From Candidatus Hydrogenedentota bacterium (GTDB taxonomy: Bacteria > Hydrogenedentota > Hydrogenedentia > Hydrogenedentales > JAEUWI01), in assembly GCA_016182605.1 (NCBI GenBank), contig JACPGE010000020.1, positions 1 to 33,002 of the forward strand: 33,002 nucleotides of DNA. The letters run 5' to 3'. Shown one piece after another: positions 17,718 through 26,933 of the stretch. The notes beneath the pieces are model-generated. The model saw nothing but the letters and a program-made list of their open reading frames with translations. It did no database searches and had not been told where the DNA came from. Numbering within the stretch: position 1 is the first letter of the stretch; the number at the start of each line of letters is the position of its first letter. Position numbers and translations under genes: made by a program.

Positions 17718-19868
17718 TCATTCCTGCCCGGCCTCCTGAGCGAGCGCCGCACGGCGCAATCCCTGTTCCTGCCCATAGCGCACCAGGGCCTCTGCGTACT
17801 CCTGGGCAAAGACCGGATTGAACTTCAAATAGTCCTTCTGGGGGGTCTTCGCTCGCAATTCGTTCACGTCGATGAAGGAGGTCACGCGCACATTCTGCGT
17901 GGAGAGGGCGTCCAACGCAGTTTGCCCGGCCTCCACGGAGAAACGCCAACGTTCGGTGCGCAGGGAGAGTTGCAGCGGATTCCACGAAGCGCTCATCACC
18001 TGCTGGCGCGGCGCGTACTCAAGTATGCTTTGCCCAGCGAAGGTCTTTTCGGGCAGGCCCGCGATCATCGCCAGCGTGGGCGCCAGATCGGACAGACTCA
18101 CAAGCGATTCCCGCTTGCGCGCCACCTGACCCGGCGCGTGGATGATCAAGGGCACACGCAGACAGTCTTCCTCAAATCGTATGCTTGCCGGACCGCCCTT
18201 GCGCCACGCGCCCCGTCCCGGCTCGGAGAAGTCGTAGCCATACGCGCCCGCTACCACGACCGCGGTATTCTCCATCTCGGGCATTTCGCTCAAGGCGGTG
18301 AGAAAGGCCTCGATCTGCTTGTCCACATCGGTCAGCGCCGAATCATAGACATCGATCGGGGGGGGATTGCGCTGCCACTCTGGAATGAAGGTGCGCGCAT
18401 AGCGCCGGTGGAGCACCACCTCCTCCAACTCACGCAGACGCACGAAGAGGAAAATGGGTTCATCCTTGTGACGGCCCGCCCAGTCGAGGGCCTTGTTCAG
18501 TGTCATCGCGCTGCCGCCGTGAATGCCCCGCGCCGGCCGCGGCCCCTCGCCCTCCGGCAGTTCACGCACGGGGTATGCATCGTTGAAGAAGGCAAAGCCC
18601 CGCTCCAAACCGCCGCCATGCCGGAGTTCCGTGGCCGCCCCAAAATCCCCCTCCGTAAAGGCGGCGGTGACATAGCCCTGTCGTTGCAGGAGTGCGGGCA
18701 AGAGCGACAGACCCGCAGGCAGAGACTCGACACCCCCGGGGTAATACCCGTGGGCCAGGGCGTCTTCGCCGCTCAGTATGGAGACCGCCGTGGCCGGCCC
18801 CGAGGGCATGGGGGTATAGGCATTCTCAAAAGCCACGCCGGTCCGTGCAAATTGATCGAGGAACGGTGTCGCCGCGCGCTCGTAGCCGTAATATCCGCTG
18901 TTGGCCGCGCCGAGGCCATCCACGCACAGCACCACCATCCGGGTCAGGGCCGCGTCCCGTTTCGGATCGGCGAAGGTGGGTCCCGTCATCAGCGCCTTGC
19001 GCCCGGAAAGCAACGTGGGCCGAATGCCCGTCCGGGTGACCCATTCCGGCTCGCGGTTGATGGTCCAGAACAGCGACCAGGAAGCGCTCTCACCGGGAAG
19101 CTCCTCGCGCGGTATCCGCAAGAGGGCCCAGCCATCGCTGCTCAACTTAACCTCGCGCACCACGCCGGCCTGAAAGCCGTTCTGTGCCGTGAGTGTCACC
19201 GTGATGGAATCGGGCGCGTCTGCATCCTCTCCCGGCCAGGCCCAGTTCGTGACCAGATCGCCTGCGGCCTCTTGCGCGTTGACTTCGATCACTGCCCCTT
19301 CGGAAAGTTGCCGGCCCGTCGCATACATCTCCCCGCTGCGGTAGACTCCCACCGCTGGGGCCTCCACAAAGCGGCTCGTCTGGATCGCGTGGTGCCACCG
19401 CTCCGTGCTCCAAAGCACCACCAGCGCCGCAGCCACTGCGGCGGCGGCCCAGCCCAGCGCTGCAAAGCGCCCCGCAGGCCGGGATTGGGTCATGCCGTAC
19501 AAGGTGACAAATTTGAAGAAGATGTGCATCCCCCCAAAGGCGCCCAGGTAAATGAGGGGTTCGAGTTCCACCAGTTTGGGGTGGGGCCAAGGCGCCTGGA
19601 GGTGGGCCAAGTAAGGGAGAAGAAAAACGACCGCAGCGTGGGAAATCACCTCGGCGATCAGGGGGGCACTGTCCCGGGTGGGCTTCAGGAGGCGCAAAAG
19701 CCCCATGAATAGAGTCTGCGCACAGATGTATACCATCGCACAGGCCAGCACAACCATGAGTCCGGATTGGAAGTCTGGTATATAGCCAAATTGTGCCGCC
19801 AGGCGGCGCACGAAGAGGCCCAGTAACCCGCCGGAGAGAAAGAGCGTTACTATGTAGACGGGCAGCAC
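17718..19868 (-). CDS. Membrane sulfatase-fold protein with degenerate active site
   Basis: 716 aa, GTG start at 19868 with AGGAAAGG ten bases upstream. Residues 1-160 carry about five membrane segments, then a linker domain (about 165-300), then an alkaline-phosphatase/sulfatase superfamily domain from VVLCVDGLGAANSGYYGY to LRVPLIIHAPG. The fold is clear but key residues are changed. The first metal pair, usually DD, reads DG (Asp317). The formylglycine motif C/S-x-P-x-R reads S-G-P-A-T (356-360), so the arginine is absent. The usual S-D-H-G metal site reads G-A-Y-G (541-544). Thr360 in PATAVS recalls the threonine nucleophile of phosphoethanolamine transferases, but loss of the metal ligands argues against that chemistry. 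It may be inactive or a binding or assembly protein. It starts the minus-strand block. Confidence 0.78.
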   Translation of the reverse strand: MLPVYIVTLFLSGGLLGLFVRRLAAQFGYIPDFQSGLMVVLACAMVYICAQTLFMGLLRLLKPTRDSAPLIAEVISHAAVVFLLPYLAHLQAPWPHPKLVELEPLIYLGAFGGMHIFFKFVTLYGMTQSRPAGRFAALGWAAAAVAAALVVLWSTERWHHAIQTSRFVEAPAVGVYRSGEMYATGRQLSEGAVIEVNAQEAAGDLVTNWAWPGEDADAPDSITVTLTAQNGFQAGVVREVKLSSDGWALLRIPREELPGESASWSLFWTINREPEWVTRTGIRPTLLSGRKALMTGPTFADPKRDAALTRMVVLCVDGLGAANSGYYGYERAATPFLDQFARTGVAFENAYTPMPSGPATAVSILSGEDALAHGYYPGGVESLPAGLSLLPALLQRQGYVTAAFTEGDFGAATELRHGGGLERGFAFFNDAYPVRELPEGEGPRPARGIHGGSAMTLNKALDWAGRHKDEPIFLFVRLRELEEVVLHRRYARTFIPEWQRNPPPIDVYDSALTDVDKQIEAFLTALSEMPEMENTAVVVAGAYGYDFSEPGRGAWRKGGPASIRFEEDCLRVPLIIHAPGQVARKRESLVSLSDLAPTLAMIAGLPEKTFAGQSILEYAPRQQVMSASWNPLQLSLRTERWRFSVEAGQTALDALSTQNVRVTSFIDVNELRAKTPQKDYLKFNPVFAQEYAEALVRYGQEQGLRRAALAQEAGQE

Positions 19869-20040
19869 CGCGGGTAAACCTTTCCTGAGCCAGAGGCTTC
19901 CCTCGGAAAGGGGCTCCGGCGCCGGATCCTGAAAGTGTAAAATGCCGAAACCAAAGGAGTTACACGCTCCGATCTGGAATTGTGCACGGCTCCTTTGTTA
20001 TCATGCATCCTAGCACGTCAAAACCTTTGGAGACCAATTC

Positions 20041-22785
20041 GTGGTATTTAATGCCGTTCTCAAGATGATCTTCGGCACCGAGACCGAGCGCGAAGTGAAG
20101 CGCATGCAGCCGCTCGTCGACGCCGTACGTGCCGAAGGTCAACGCATACAGTTCCTCACCAACGATCAGCTTCGCGCCAAAACCGGGGAATTCAAGACCC
20201 GGCTCGCCCAAGGCGCCACGCTCGACGACCTCCTCGTGGAGGCTTTCGCCGTGGCCCGCGAGGCCTCAAAGCGCGTTATCGGACTCCGCCCCTTCGACGT
20301 TCAGATCATGGGGGGCGCCATCCTGCACAACAGCGGCATCGCCGAGATGGTCACCGGGGAAGGGAAAACCCTCGTCGCCGTGCTGCCGTGCTATCTCAAC
20401 GCGCTTACCGGGCGCGGGGTTCACGTGGTCACCGTCAACGACTACCTGGCCCGCCGCGACAGCGACTGGATGCGCCCTATTTTCGAATTCCTCGGCCTCA
20501 CCGTCGGCCTGATCCAGCACGACATGTACGACTTCGAGCGCAAGGTCAGCTACCGCGCCGACATCACCTACGGCACCAACAACGAGTTGGGTTTCGACTA
20601 CCTGCGCGACAATATGGCCAAGCACCCGGACCGGCGCGTGCAGCGGGAGTTGAACTACGCCATCGTCGACGAAGTGGACTCCATCCTCATCGACGAGGCG
20701 CGGACCCCGCTGATCATTTCAGGACGTCCGGAAAAAAGCTCGGATCTCTACCTCAAGGTCGACGCGGTGGCGCGCCAGCTCCGCAAAGAAAAGCACTTCG
20801 AGCTGGAAGAAAAGGGGCACCACGTACTCTTCACAGAAGATGGTATGGAGGCGGCCGAGCGCATGTTGGGTGTGGAGGACCTCTTCTCCAACGACAGCCT
20901 GGGCATGGTGCACATGCTCGAACAGGCCATGAAAGCCCACCACTTCTTCAAGCGCGACAAGGACTACATGGTCGATGAGAGTGAGGTGCTCATCATCGAC
21001 GAGTTCACGGGCCGCACCATGGAAGGCCGGCGCTATTCCGACGGCCTCCACCAGGCACTCGAGGCCAAGGAGCAGGTGCCGCTCAAGTTCGAGAGCCAGA
21101 CCGTCGCCAGCATCACCTACCAGAACTATTTCCGGCTCTACAACAAGTTGGCCGGCATGACGGGGACCGCACTCACGGAAGCGGTGGAATTCCAGAAGGT
21201 CTACCGCCTCGACGTCGTGCAGATTCCCACAAACCTGCCCCTGATCCGGGAAGACTTGACCGACCTGATCTTCCGCACGGAAGACGGCAAGTTCCGTTAC
21301 GTCATCGATCAGATCAAGGAAATCAACCAGACGGGCCGCCCCATCCTGGTGGGCACGGTCTCCATCGAGAAATCGGAGCAGGTCGCCAAACTTCTCATGG
21401 AAGCTGGCGTCACGGACTTCCAGGTACTCAATGCCAAGCACCACGAGCGCGAAGCCTCGATCGTCGCCAACGCCGGCAAACGGGGCGCCATCACGATCGC
21501 CACGAACATGGCCGGCCGCGGCACCGACATCAAGCTTGCGGAAGGCATACGGGAACTCGGCGGCCTCTACATCATCGGCACCGAACGCCACGAGTCGCGC
21601 CGCATCGACAACCAGCTTCGCGGCCGCGCGGGACGTCAGGGCGATCCCGGCACCACGCGCTTCTTCGTCAGTCTTGAAGACGAGGTTGCGCGCCTCTTCG
21701 GCGGCGACAAGGTGAAACGCCTGATCGACATCTTCGGCGGGGAGGAACTGGACACCGAGCCCCTCAGCCAGCGCATGGTCACCCGCACCATCGAGCGCGC
21801 CCAGCGCCAGGTGGAAGAGCACAACTTTGAAATCCGCAAGCACGTCCTGGAATACGACGAAGTCATGGACAAACAGCGCAAGTACATCTATGCCCTGCGC
21901 AAGGAAGTCCTCGAAGACCGCGACGTCACCGGCCGCCTGCACCAAATGATTGAAGATGCCATCGCGGATCAGGTGGAGGAATACGCCGCCCCCGGCTCCA
22001 ATGAGGACGATTGGGATCTGGACAGTCTCCAGGGCGTGCTCAAGCGCCTCTTTAACATGGAGCTGGACGTGGAGCCCGAAGAAGAAGGGGCCGATCTCGT
22101 TCCCTTCCTGAAGAATCAGGTGCTCAAGGAATATGAACGCCGCGAGGCCTGCGAGGCCGAGTTGCTCCGCGGTTACCTGAAGCAGCGCTACGAAGGCGAC
22201 GTTGAGCGCATCGACATCGCCGCCACGGCCCGCAAACAGTTTCACATTTTCGAGCTGAGCGCCATCCTGGACGCGGTGGACGAAAAGTGGATCAACCACC
22301 TCTACGAAATGGACTACCTCCGCGAATCCGTGCGGCTCCGCGCCTTCGGTCAGCGGGATCCCCTCCTGGAATACAAGCAGGAAGGCTTCCAGATGTTCCA
22401 GGCGCTCATCCGCAACATTGAGGAGAACGTCCTGACGGCCCTCTTCCGCGTCACCGATCCCGACGTGCTCCAGCGCCGGCTCAGCAGCCAGAAACAGGAT
22501 GCCTTTTCGCAGCCGGAAGCCGATCAGTTCCGCCGTCTCGCCGAGTATCAGGAAATCGGCGCCGACAAGCAGGCCGACCACAGCTTCTCCGCATTCGACA
22601 CCTCCCGCTTCAAACTCGCCGGCCAGGCCGATCGCGCGGAACTCGGACCCCGCCCCCACGATCAGGAAAAGGAAAAGCCCAAGCGTGCCCCCGTAAAGGT
22701 GATCCCCAAGGCCGGTCCAAACGACCCCTGTCCGTGTGGCAGCGGAAAGAAGTTTAAGAAGTGCTGTGGCCGCGCAAACGAATAG
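20041..22785 (+). CDS. secA: Preprotein translocase motor SecA
   Basis: 914 aa, GTG start at 20041 with GGAG nine bases upstream. The N-terminus FNAVLKMIFGTETEREVKR is typical of SecA. Walker A is TGEGKT (105-110); the DEAD-like box is VDEVDS (209-214), followed by the hallmark ILIDEARTPLIISG. The preprotein-crosslinking domain, second nucleotide-binding fold (GRGTDIKL, LRGRAGRQGDPG) and helical wing/scaffold region are all present. The C-terminus ends in a zinc-binding SEC-C tail, CPCGSGKKFKKCC, which binds SecB and lipids in other bacteria. Length is normal. It hydrolyses ATP to push unfolded proteins through SecYEG. It is divergent from the sulfatase-fold gene, and its last 25 bases overlap the next gene. 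Confidence 0.98.
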   Translation: MVFNAVLKMIFGTETEREVKRMQPLVDAVRAEGQRIQFLTNDQLRAKTGEFKTRLAQGATLDDLLVEAFAVAREASKRVIGLRPFDVQIMGGAILHNSGIAEMVTGEGKTLVAVLPCYLNALTGRGVHVVTVNDYLARRDSDWMRPIFEFLGLTVGLIQHDMYDFERKVSYRADITYGTNNELGFDYLRDNMAKHPDRRVQRELNYAIVDEVDSILIDEARTPLIISGRPEKSSDLYLKVDAVARQLRKEKHFELEEKGHHVLFTEDGMEAAERMLGVEDLFSNDSLGMVHMLEQAMKAHHFFKRDKDYMVDESEVLIIDEFTGRTMEGRRYSDGLHQALEAKEQVPLKFESQTVASITYQNYFRLYNKLAGMTGTALTEAVEFQKVYRLDVVQIPTNLPLIREDLTDLIFRTEDGKFRYVIDQIKEINQTGRPILVGTVSIEKSEQVAKLLMEAGVTDFQVLNAKHHEREASIVANAGKRGAITIATNMAGRGTDIKLAEGIRELGGLYIIGTERHESRRIDNQLRGRAGRQGDPGTTRFFVSLEDEVARLFGGDKVKRLIDIFGGEELDTEPLSQRMVTRTIERAQRQVEEHNFEIRKHVLEYDEVMDKQRKYIYALRKEVLEDRDVTGRLHQMIEDAIADQVEEYAAPGSNEDDWDLDSLQGVLKRLFNMELDVEPEEEGADLVPFLKNQVLKEYERREACEAELLRGYLKQRYEGDVERIDIAATARKQFHIFELSAILDAVDEKWINHLYEMDYLRESVRLRAFGQRDPLLEYKQEGFQMFQALIRNIEENVLTALFRVTDPDVLQRRLSSQKQDAFSQPEADQFRRLAEYQEIGADKQADHSFSAFDTSRFKLAGQADRAELGPRPHDQEKEKPKRAPVKVIPKAGPNDPCPCGSGKKFKKCCGRANE

Positions 22786-24242
22786 CCATCGCACTGGTCG
22801 TCGTATTGTGGGCGGTCATGACCGGCAGCCTGCTCTACCGCGAAGTGCTGGAGCCCGCCTTCTTCCGGGCGCCCCCGCCGCCCGGCGCGCTCGCCGCACA
22901 GGATGCGTGGATGGGCATCTACATGGGCGGCGATCGGCGCGTCGGATACATGAACACCGTCGTAACCCCCGGTTTTCGCGATGGAGAAGCCGGGGCGGCC
23001 ATGCACCTCAACATGCGCATGGAACTCAACCTCTTTAATTTCCCCGCCTCCCTCGTCGTCAAAGCCGAGACCTGGACCAGCGCCGAAACCGGACTGAAGG
23101 ACTTCACGCTCTCCCTTCGATCCGGCGATCAGAATCTGGAGATCGAGGGCGCCCTGGGCGACGGCAAACTCACCGCGCAACTTCACACGGGCGGCGACAC
23201 AATCCCGCTCTCCTTTCCGATCGATCAGGACCTCCTCCTCTCGGGGGGGATGGGCATGCCCTCCGCGCAGTTGCCCGTGATGGAGGTGGGGGAGACCCAA
23301 TACATCGACGCCTTTGACCCGATGTCCATGTCCGTGGGCCGCACCAAACTGGACTGCATCGAAATCCTCCCATTCGCCAGCGGCGATCAGGAGATCCTGG
23401 CCCGTGTCATCGCCATCGACGCGAACGGACTCAAGAGCAAGGCCTGGATTGGCCCCTCGGGAGAAGTGCTCCAGGCCCAGACCCCCTTCGGGCTCACCCT
23501 GCGCGTACTGACCGCACAGGAGGCCCTGGCCCCCTTTCAGGAATCGGAGAACGCCGACCTCATTCAGGCCCTCGCCATTCGACCAACGGGCGCGACGCCC
23601 ATCCAGAACGCAAAACGCATGACCCTGCGCTTCCATGGGGTCGATACCAACGCCTTGCCCGAGCCAGGCCCCTTCCTGCTTCTCTTCGACGGGCGCTATA
23701 CCGCGCGGCAGGCTACCAGCGCCGATGTCGACGGAACGGCCACACTCGATCCCGCCGCCCTCAACGCAATCCTGGCAGACGACCCGCTCGATGCGGCGCA
23801 CAACCCCAAGATCACGCGCGCTGCTGCGGGTATTGTGGAAGGCGCCCTCACCCCGTGGGACAAGGCCCTGCGCATCTACACGTGGGTCTATGAAAATGTC
23901 GAGAAGCGCCCTGCCCTGGGCGTCCCGACGGCGGTGGAAGTACTTCAGAATCTGGAAGGCGACTGCAACGAGCACACCGTCCTCTTTACGGCCCTGGCGC
24001 GGGCCGCGGGCCTTCCCGCACGGATCGCCATCGGCCTGGTGTGGAGCGACGAAATACAGGGCTTCGGGTACCACGCCTGGCCCGAGGTCTTCATGGGAAA
24101 ATGGATCCCCATGGATCCCACGCTGGGCCAGGTTTTCGCCGACGCCACCCACATCAAACTGCTCAACGGTAACATTGACCGCTGGGTTCAGTTGATTCCC
24201 TTTGTCGGCCAGCTTCAAATAGAAGTCCTGGAAGTCGAATAA
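22761..24242 (+). CDS. Membrane-anchored transglutaminase-like protein
   Basis: 493 aa from a GTG at 22761, inside the last codons of secA. No later start keeps the anchor sequence PRKRIAIALVVVLWAVMTG, which is a single N-terminal membrane segment with a basic cytoplasmic side. Residues 45-340 show no recognised motif. Residues about 350-470 are a transglutaminase-like core with an intact triad: Cys402 (GDCNEHT), His438 (YHAWPEV) and Asp452 (MDPTLGQ). In bacteria this domain usually acts as a protease, peptidase or amidase rather than a crosslinker. The substrate is unknown. It should face the periplasm. The overlap with secA, and the ABC genes 61 bp downstream, suggest one transcript. Confidence 0.85.
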   Translation: MLWPRKRIAIALVVVLWAVMTGSLLYREVLEPAFFRAPPPPGALAAQDAWMGIYMGGDRRVGYMNTVVTPGFRDGEAGAAMHLNMRMELNLFNFPASLVVKAETWTSAETGLKDFTLSLRSGDQNLEIEGALGDGKLTAQLHTGGDTIPLSFPIDQDLLLSGGMGMPSAQLPVMEVGETQYIDAFDPMSMSVGRTKLDCIEILPFASGDQEILARVIAIDANGLKSKAWIGPSGEVLQAQTPFGLTLRVLTAQEALAPFQESENADLIQALAIRPTGATPIQNAKRMTLRFHGVDTNALPEPGPFLLLFDGRYTARQATSADVDGTATLDPAALNAILADDPLDAAHNPKITRAAAGIVEGALTPWDKALRIYTWVYENVEKRPALGVPTAVEVLQNLEGDCNEHTVLFTALARAAGLPARIAIGLVWSDEIQGFGYHAWPEVFMGKWIPMDPTLGQVFADATHIKLLNGNIDRWVQLIPFVGQLQIEVLEVE

Positions 24243-24303
24243 GCATGACGCCTGTTGTGGCACAATACCGAAGCACGAAACCCGGCACCCGAAGGAAGCA
24301 TCG

Positions 24304-25050
24304 ATGATTGTCACCCAGGACCTGCAAAAACACTTCGGCAGCAAGATGGCCGTCTCGCCACTGAACCTGACGATTCCCGAAGGCACCTTCTACTGCTTTC
24401 TCGGACCCAACGGCGCCGGCAAGACCACCACGATCAAGATGCTCACGGGACTCCTGAAGCCCTCCTCCGGCCACGCCCTCCTCGGCGGCATCGACATCCA
24501 GAAAGATCCCGTGGGCGCAAAACGCCTCCTCGGCTACGTGCCCGATCACCCCTTCCTCTACGACAAACTCACCGGGCGCGAGTTCATGCGCTTCGTCGCA
24601 GGGCTCTACCAGATTACCAGCGCCTACTATGATGAACACTGCGAAACCCTGCTGGAGATGTTCGAAGTCGCCCACGTAGCCGATCAACTCATCGAAGACT
24701 ACAGCCACGGCATGCGCCAGAAGCTTTCCTTCGCCTCGTGCTTCCTGCATCATCCGCGCATTGTGATCGTCGATGAACCCTGGGTCGGACTCGACCCGAA
24801 GAACATCCGCTTCGTGAAGGACTTCCTCAAGAAAAAGACCCGGGAGGAGGGGCTCACCGTTTTCATGTCCACCCACACCCTCAGCATTGCGGAAGAGGTG
24901 GCGGACCGCATCGGCGTCATCAACCAGGGCAAACTCCTTTTTACCGGCACGGTGGAAGAGATCAAATCGGTCCACCAGAACCCGGGCTCCCTGGAAGACG
25001 TCTTCCTGAAGCTCACCGGGGACAGCGACGGCGAAGAGGCCGCCGCGTGA
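24304..25050 (+). CDS. ABC transporter ATP-binding protein
   Basis: 248 aa, ATG at 24304 with AAGGAAG six bases upstream. Walker A is GPNGAGKT (34-41), the signature is YSHGMRQ (133-139; SHGMR in place of SGGQ), Walker B is IVIVDEP (153-159) and the switch histidine is His191 (STHTLS). The Q-loop reads YVPDHPFLYDKLTG, with Asp at the usual Gln position, as in several ABC-2 type exporters of the CcmA/DRA family. It energises the permease encoded immediately downstream, with which it overlaps by four bases. Substrate unknown; export is more likely than import because no binding protein is present. Confidence 0.95.
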   Translation: MIVTQDLQKHFGSKMAVSPLNLTIPEGTFYCFLGPNGAGKTTTIKMLTGLLKPSSGHALLGGIDIQKDPVGAKRLLGYVPDHPFLYDKLTGREFMRFVAGLYQITSAYYDEHCETLLEMFEVAHVADQLIEDYSHGMRQKLSFASCFLHHPRIVIVDEPWVGLDPKNIRFVKDFLKKKTREEGLTVFMSTHTLSIAEEVADRIGVINQGKLLFTGTVEEIKSVHQNPGSLEDVFLKLTGDSDGEEAAA

Positions 25051-26771
25051 GCGCAACCACGCCCGAGCACAGCAACTTTGCCCAGGTGTGGTCCGTCATC
25101 CTGGCCAAATTCCAGATGGGGCGCCATCAGGTCGCCTCGGTGCGCCACGAGTCCAAGCTCAAGGTCTCCGTCATCACCGTTTCCGCCATCGGCCTCTGGC
25201 TCGGCGCATTCGCGCTCTTTTACCACGGCTTTGAATGGCTCGTCAGTTTCGGCAATGTGGGCGGGGGCGAGTTTACCTTCGGCAACCTCATCATGGATCG
25301 CAGCCTGGGCATTCTCTCGCTCTCCATCTTCACCCTGCTCATCTTCTCGAACGTGCTGGTGGCCTTCTCCACCCTCTACCGCAGCAAGGAAGTCGTCTAC
25401 CTCCTCCAGGGCCCAATCTCCTACAGCCACTTCTTCTACGCGCGATTCTTCGAATGCGTCGCCTTCTCCTCCTGGTCGCTCGCCTATCTCGGCACCCCGC
25501 TCATGCTCGCCTACGGCATCACCACGGAGGCCTCACTGCTCTTCTACATCGCCGTCCTTTTCTTCTTCCTCCCCTTCATCATTATCCCCGCGTGCATCGG
25601 CTGCCTCATCACCATGGTGCTCGTCCGCATCTTCCCCCGCATGAAGGTGCACGCCATGATCGGCCTCGGCGTCCTCGGTGTCGGCGGATTCTTCCTCTAC
25701 ATCCGATCGATCATCCGCAGCACGCGCGTCTCGGATGAAACCCTGCTGCCCGCCTTCCTCGATGCGACCGCCACCACCCAATCGCCCCTGCTGCCCAGCT
25801 ATTGGGCCGCGCAAGGCGTCACCCGCGCCGCCGTGCTCGACCTGGGCGAGGCCGGGTTCTACTTCCTGCTCTTGCTCTCCAACGCACTCATGCTGCTGCT
25901 CGTTGCGGGCTGGGCCGCGGACCGCATTTTCTACCCGGGCTGGTCCTACCTCATGGGCCAGGACAAACAGCGGATCAAACCCTTCAACAAGGGCATCCTC
26001 AATGCCGGCCTGCGCCTGCTCGGCTCCATACCCAATCCCTACCGCCCGCTCATTCACAAAGACATCATCCTCTTCTGGCGCGACCCCACCCAATGGTCGC
26101 AATTCGTGCTCTTCTTCGGCATTATGGCGATCTACATCGCGAACCTCCGCAACTCCTCGCGCTTCTATGAACAGGAGTTCTGGCGCGCCTGGGTCGCCTG
26201 CCTCAACGTGGGCGCCGTCTCCCTCATACTCGCCACCCTCACCAGCCGCTTCGTGTTCCCCCTCGTCAGTCTCGAAGGCCGCCGTTTCTGGATCCTCGGC
26301 CTCGCCCCGCTCTCCTTCAGCCAGCTCGTCTGGCAAAAATTCTGGCTCAGCGTCTGCACCACCTCCGCCTTCACCGTCGGCCTCGCCGTCCTCTCCGCAT
26401 CCATGCTGCAGCTCGATCCCGTATACTACTTCATGACCGTCTACAGCATCGTCATCACCAACTTCGGCTTGGCGGGGCTCGCGGTGGGTCTCGGCGCCCT
26501 CTATCCCTCCTTCACGGAAGACAACCCCGCCCGCATCGTCTCCGGCATGGGGGGCACCCTCAATCTCCTCGTCAGCATCGCGTACATTACCCTCGTCGTT
26601 GCCAGCCAAACCCTCGTGCTCCAGTGGAACAATCTGGGGCTCTACAACGGCCCCGTCACCTTCTCCCACGCCCTCACCGGAGCCATTGTCTTCATCACCC
26701 TCCTCAGCGCCCTCTGCGTCTTCCTGCCCATGCGCCTTGGCCTGAAAAATCTAAACGACCGGGAATTCTGA
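25047..26771 (+). CDS. ABC-2 type exporter permease
   Basis: 574 aa with a GTG start overlapping the ATPase stop (GTGA). A soluble N-terminus of about 45 residues is followed by roughly eleven to twelve hydrophobic segments, for example SVITVSAIGLWLGAFALFY, FYIAVLFFFLPFIIIPACI, YFLLLLSNALMLLLVAGW and VFITLLSALCVFLPMRLGL. A cytoplasmic stretch around residues 295-345 contains PYRPLIHKDIILFWRDPTQW, typical of large ABC exporter subunits. This size suggests each chain already contains two membrane halves. It partners with the preceding ATPase. The transported compound cannot be inferred. Confidence 0.88.
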   Translation: MSATTPEHSNFAQVWSVILAKFQMGRHQVASVRHESKLKVSVITVSAIGLWLGAFALFYHGFEWLVSFGNVGGGEFTFGNLIMDRSLGILSLSIFTLLIFSNVLVAFSTLYRSKEVVYLLQGPISYSHFFYARFFECVAFSSWSLAYLGTPLMLAYGITTEASLLFYIAVLFFFLPFIIIPACIGCLITMVLVRIFPRMKVHAMIGLGVLGVGGFFLYIRSIIRSTRVSDETLLPAFLDATATTQSPLLPSYWAAQGVTRAAVLDLGEAGFYFLLLLSNALMLLLVAGWAADRIFYPGWSYLMGQDKQRIKPFNKGILNAGLRLLGSIPNPYRPLIHKDIILFWRDPTQWSQFVLFFGIMAIYIANLRNSSRFYEQEFWRAWVACLNVGAVSLILATLTSRFVFPLVSLEGRRFWILGLAPLSFSQLVWQKFWLSVCTTSAFTVGLAVLSASMLQLDPVYYFMTVYSIVITNFGLAGLAVGLGALYPSFTEDNPARIVSGMGGTLNLLVSIAYITLVVASQTLVLQWNNLGLYNGPVTFSHALTGAIVFITLLSALCVFLPMRLGLKNLNDREF

Positions 26772-26806
26772 GCAAGAGCAATCCCGGACTCCCGAACACC
26801 AGTTTT

Positions 26807-26844
26807 ATAAGTCATATAGGTCTTATAGGTCCTATATGACTTAT
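26807..26844. repeat. 38-bp palindromic element
   Basis: Perfect 14-base arms ATAAGTCATATAGG and CCTATATGACTTAT enclose a 10-base loop that repeats TATAGGT. It is AT-rich compared with its GC-rich surroundings and lies 35 bp after the permease stop. No T-run follows. It could act as a weak bidirectional terminator or be a small mobile repeat. Confidence 0.65.
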
Positions 26845-26933
26845 CGCTCCCGCCGCCATCCCCGCCCACTGGACTTTCCCGGCCCGTCCCGTGCATGCTG
26901 TTCAACACCACGAAATCACGCAGGAGCTACGCC

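Noticed and set aside
17922-19712. 596-codon frame antisense to the sulfatase-fold gene
   Set aside because: Low-complexity Arg/Gly/His-rich peptide without motifs, opposite a gene with clear domains.
17718-19868. Active formylglycine sulfatase
   Set aside because: The C/S-x-P-x-R signature lacks its arginine and the metal-binding SDHG is GAYG.
20719-22794. 691-codon frame antisense to secA
   Set aside because: secA is intact and unmistakable; the antisense peptide is a composition-driven shadow.
24243-24303. Sigma-54 promoter before the ABC genes (TGGCAC)
   Set aside because: The matching -12 element is missing at the required spacing.
22662-24386. 574-codon frame antisense to the transglutaminase-like gene
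   Set aside because: The sense frame has an intact Cys-His-Asp triad; the antisense one has no recognisable features.
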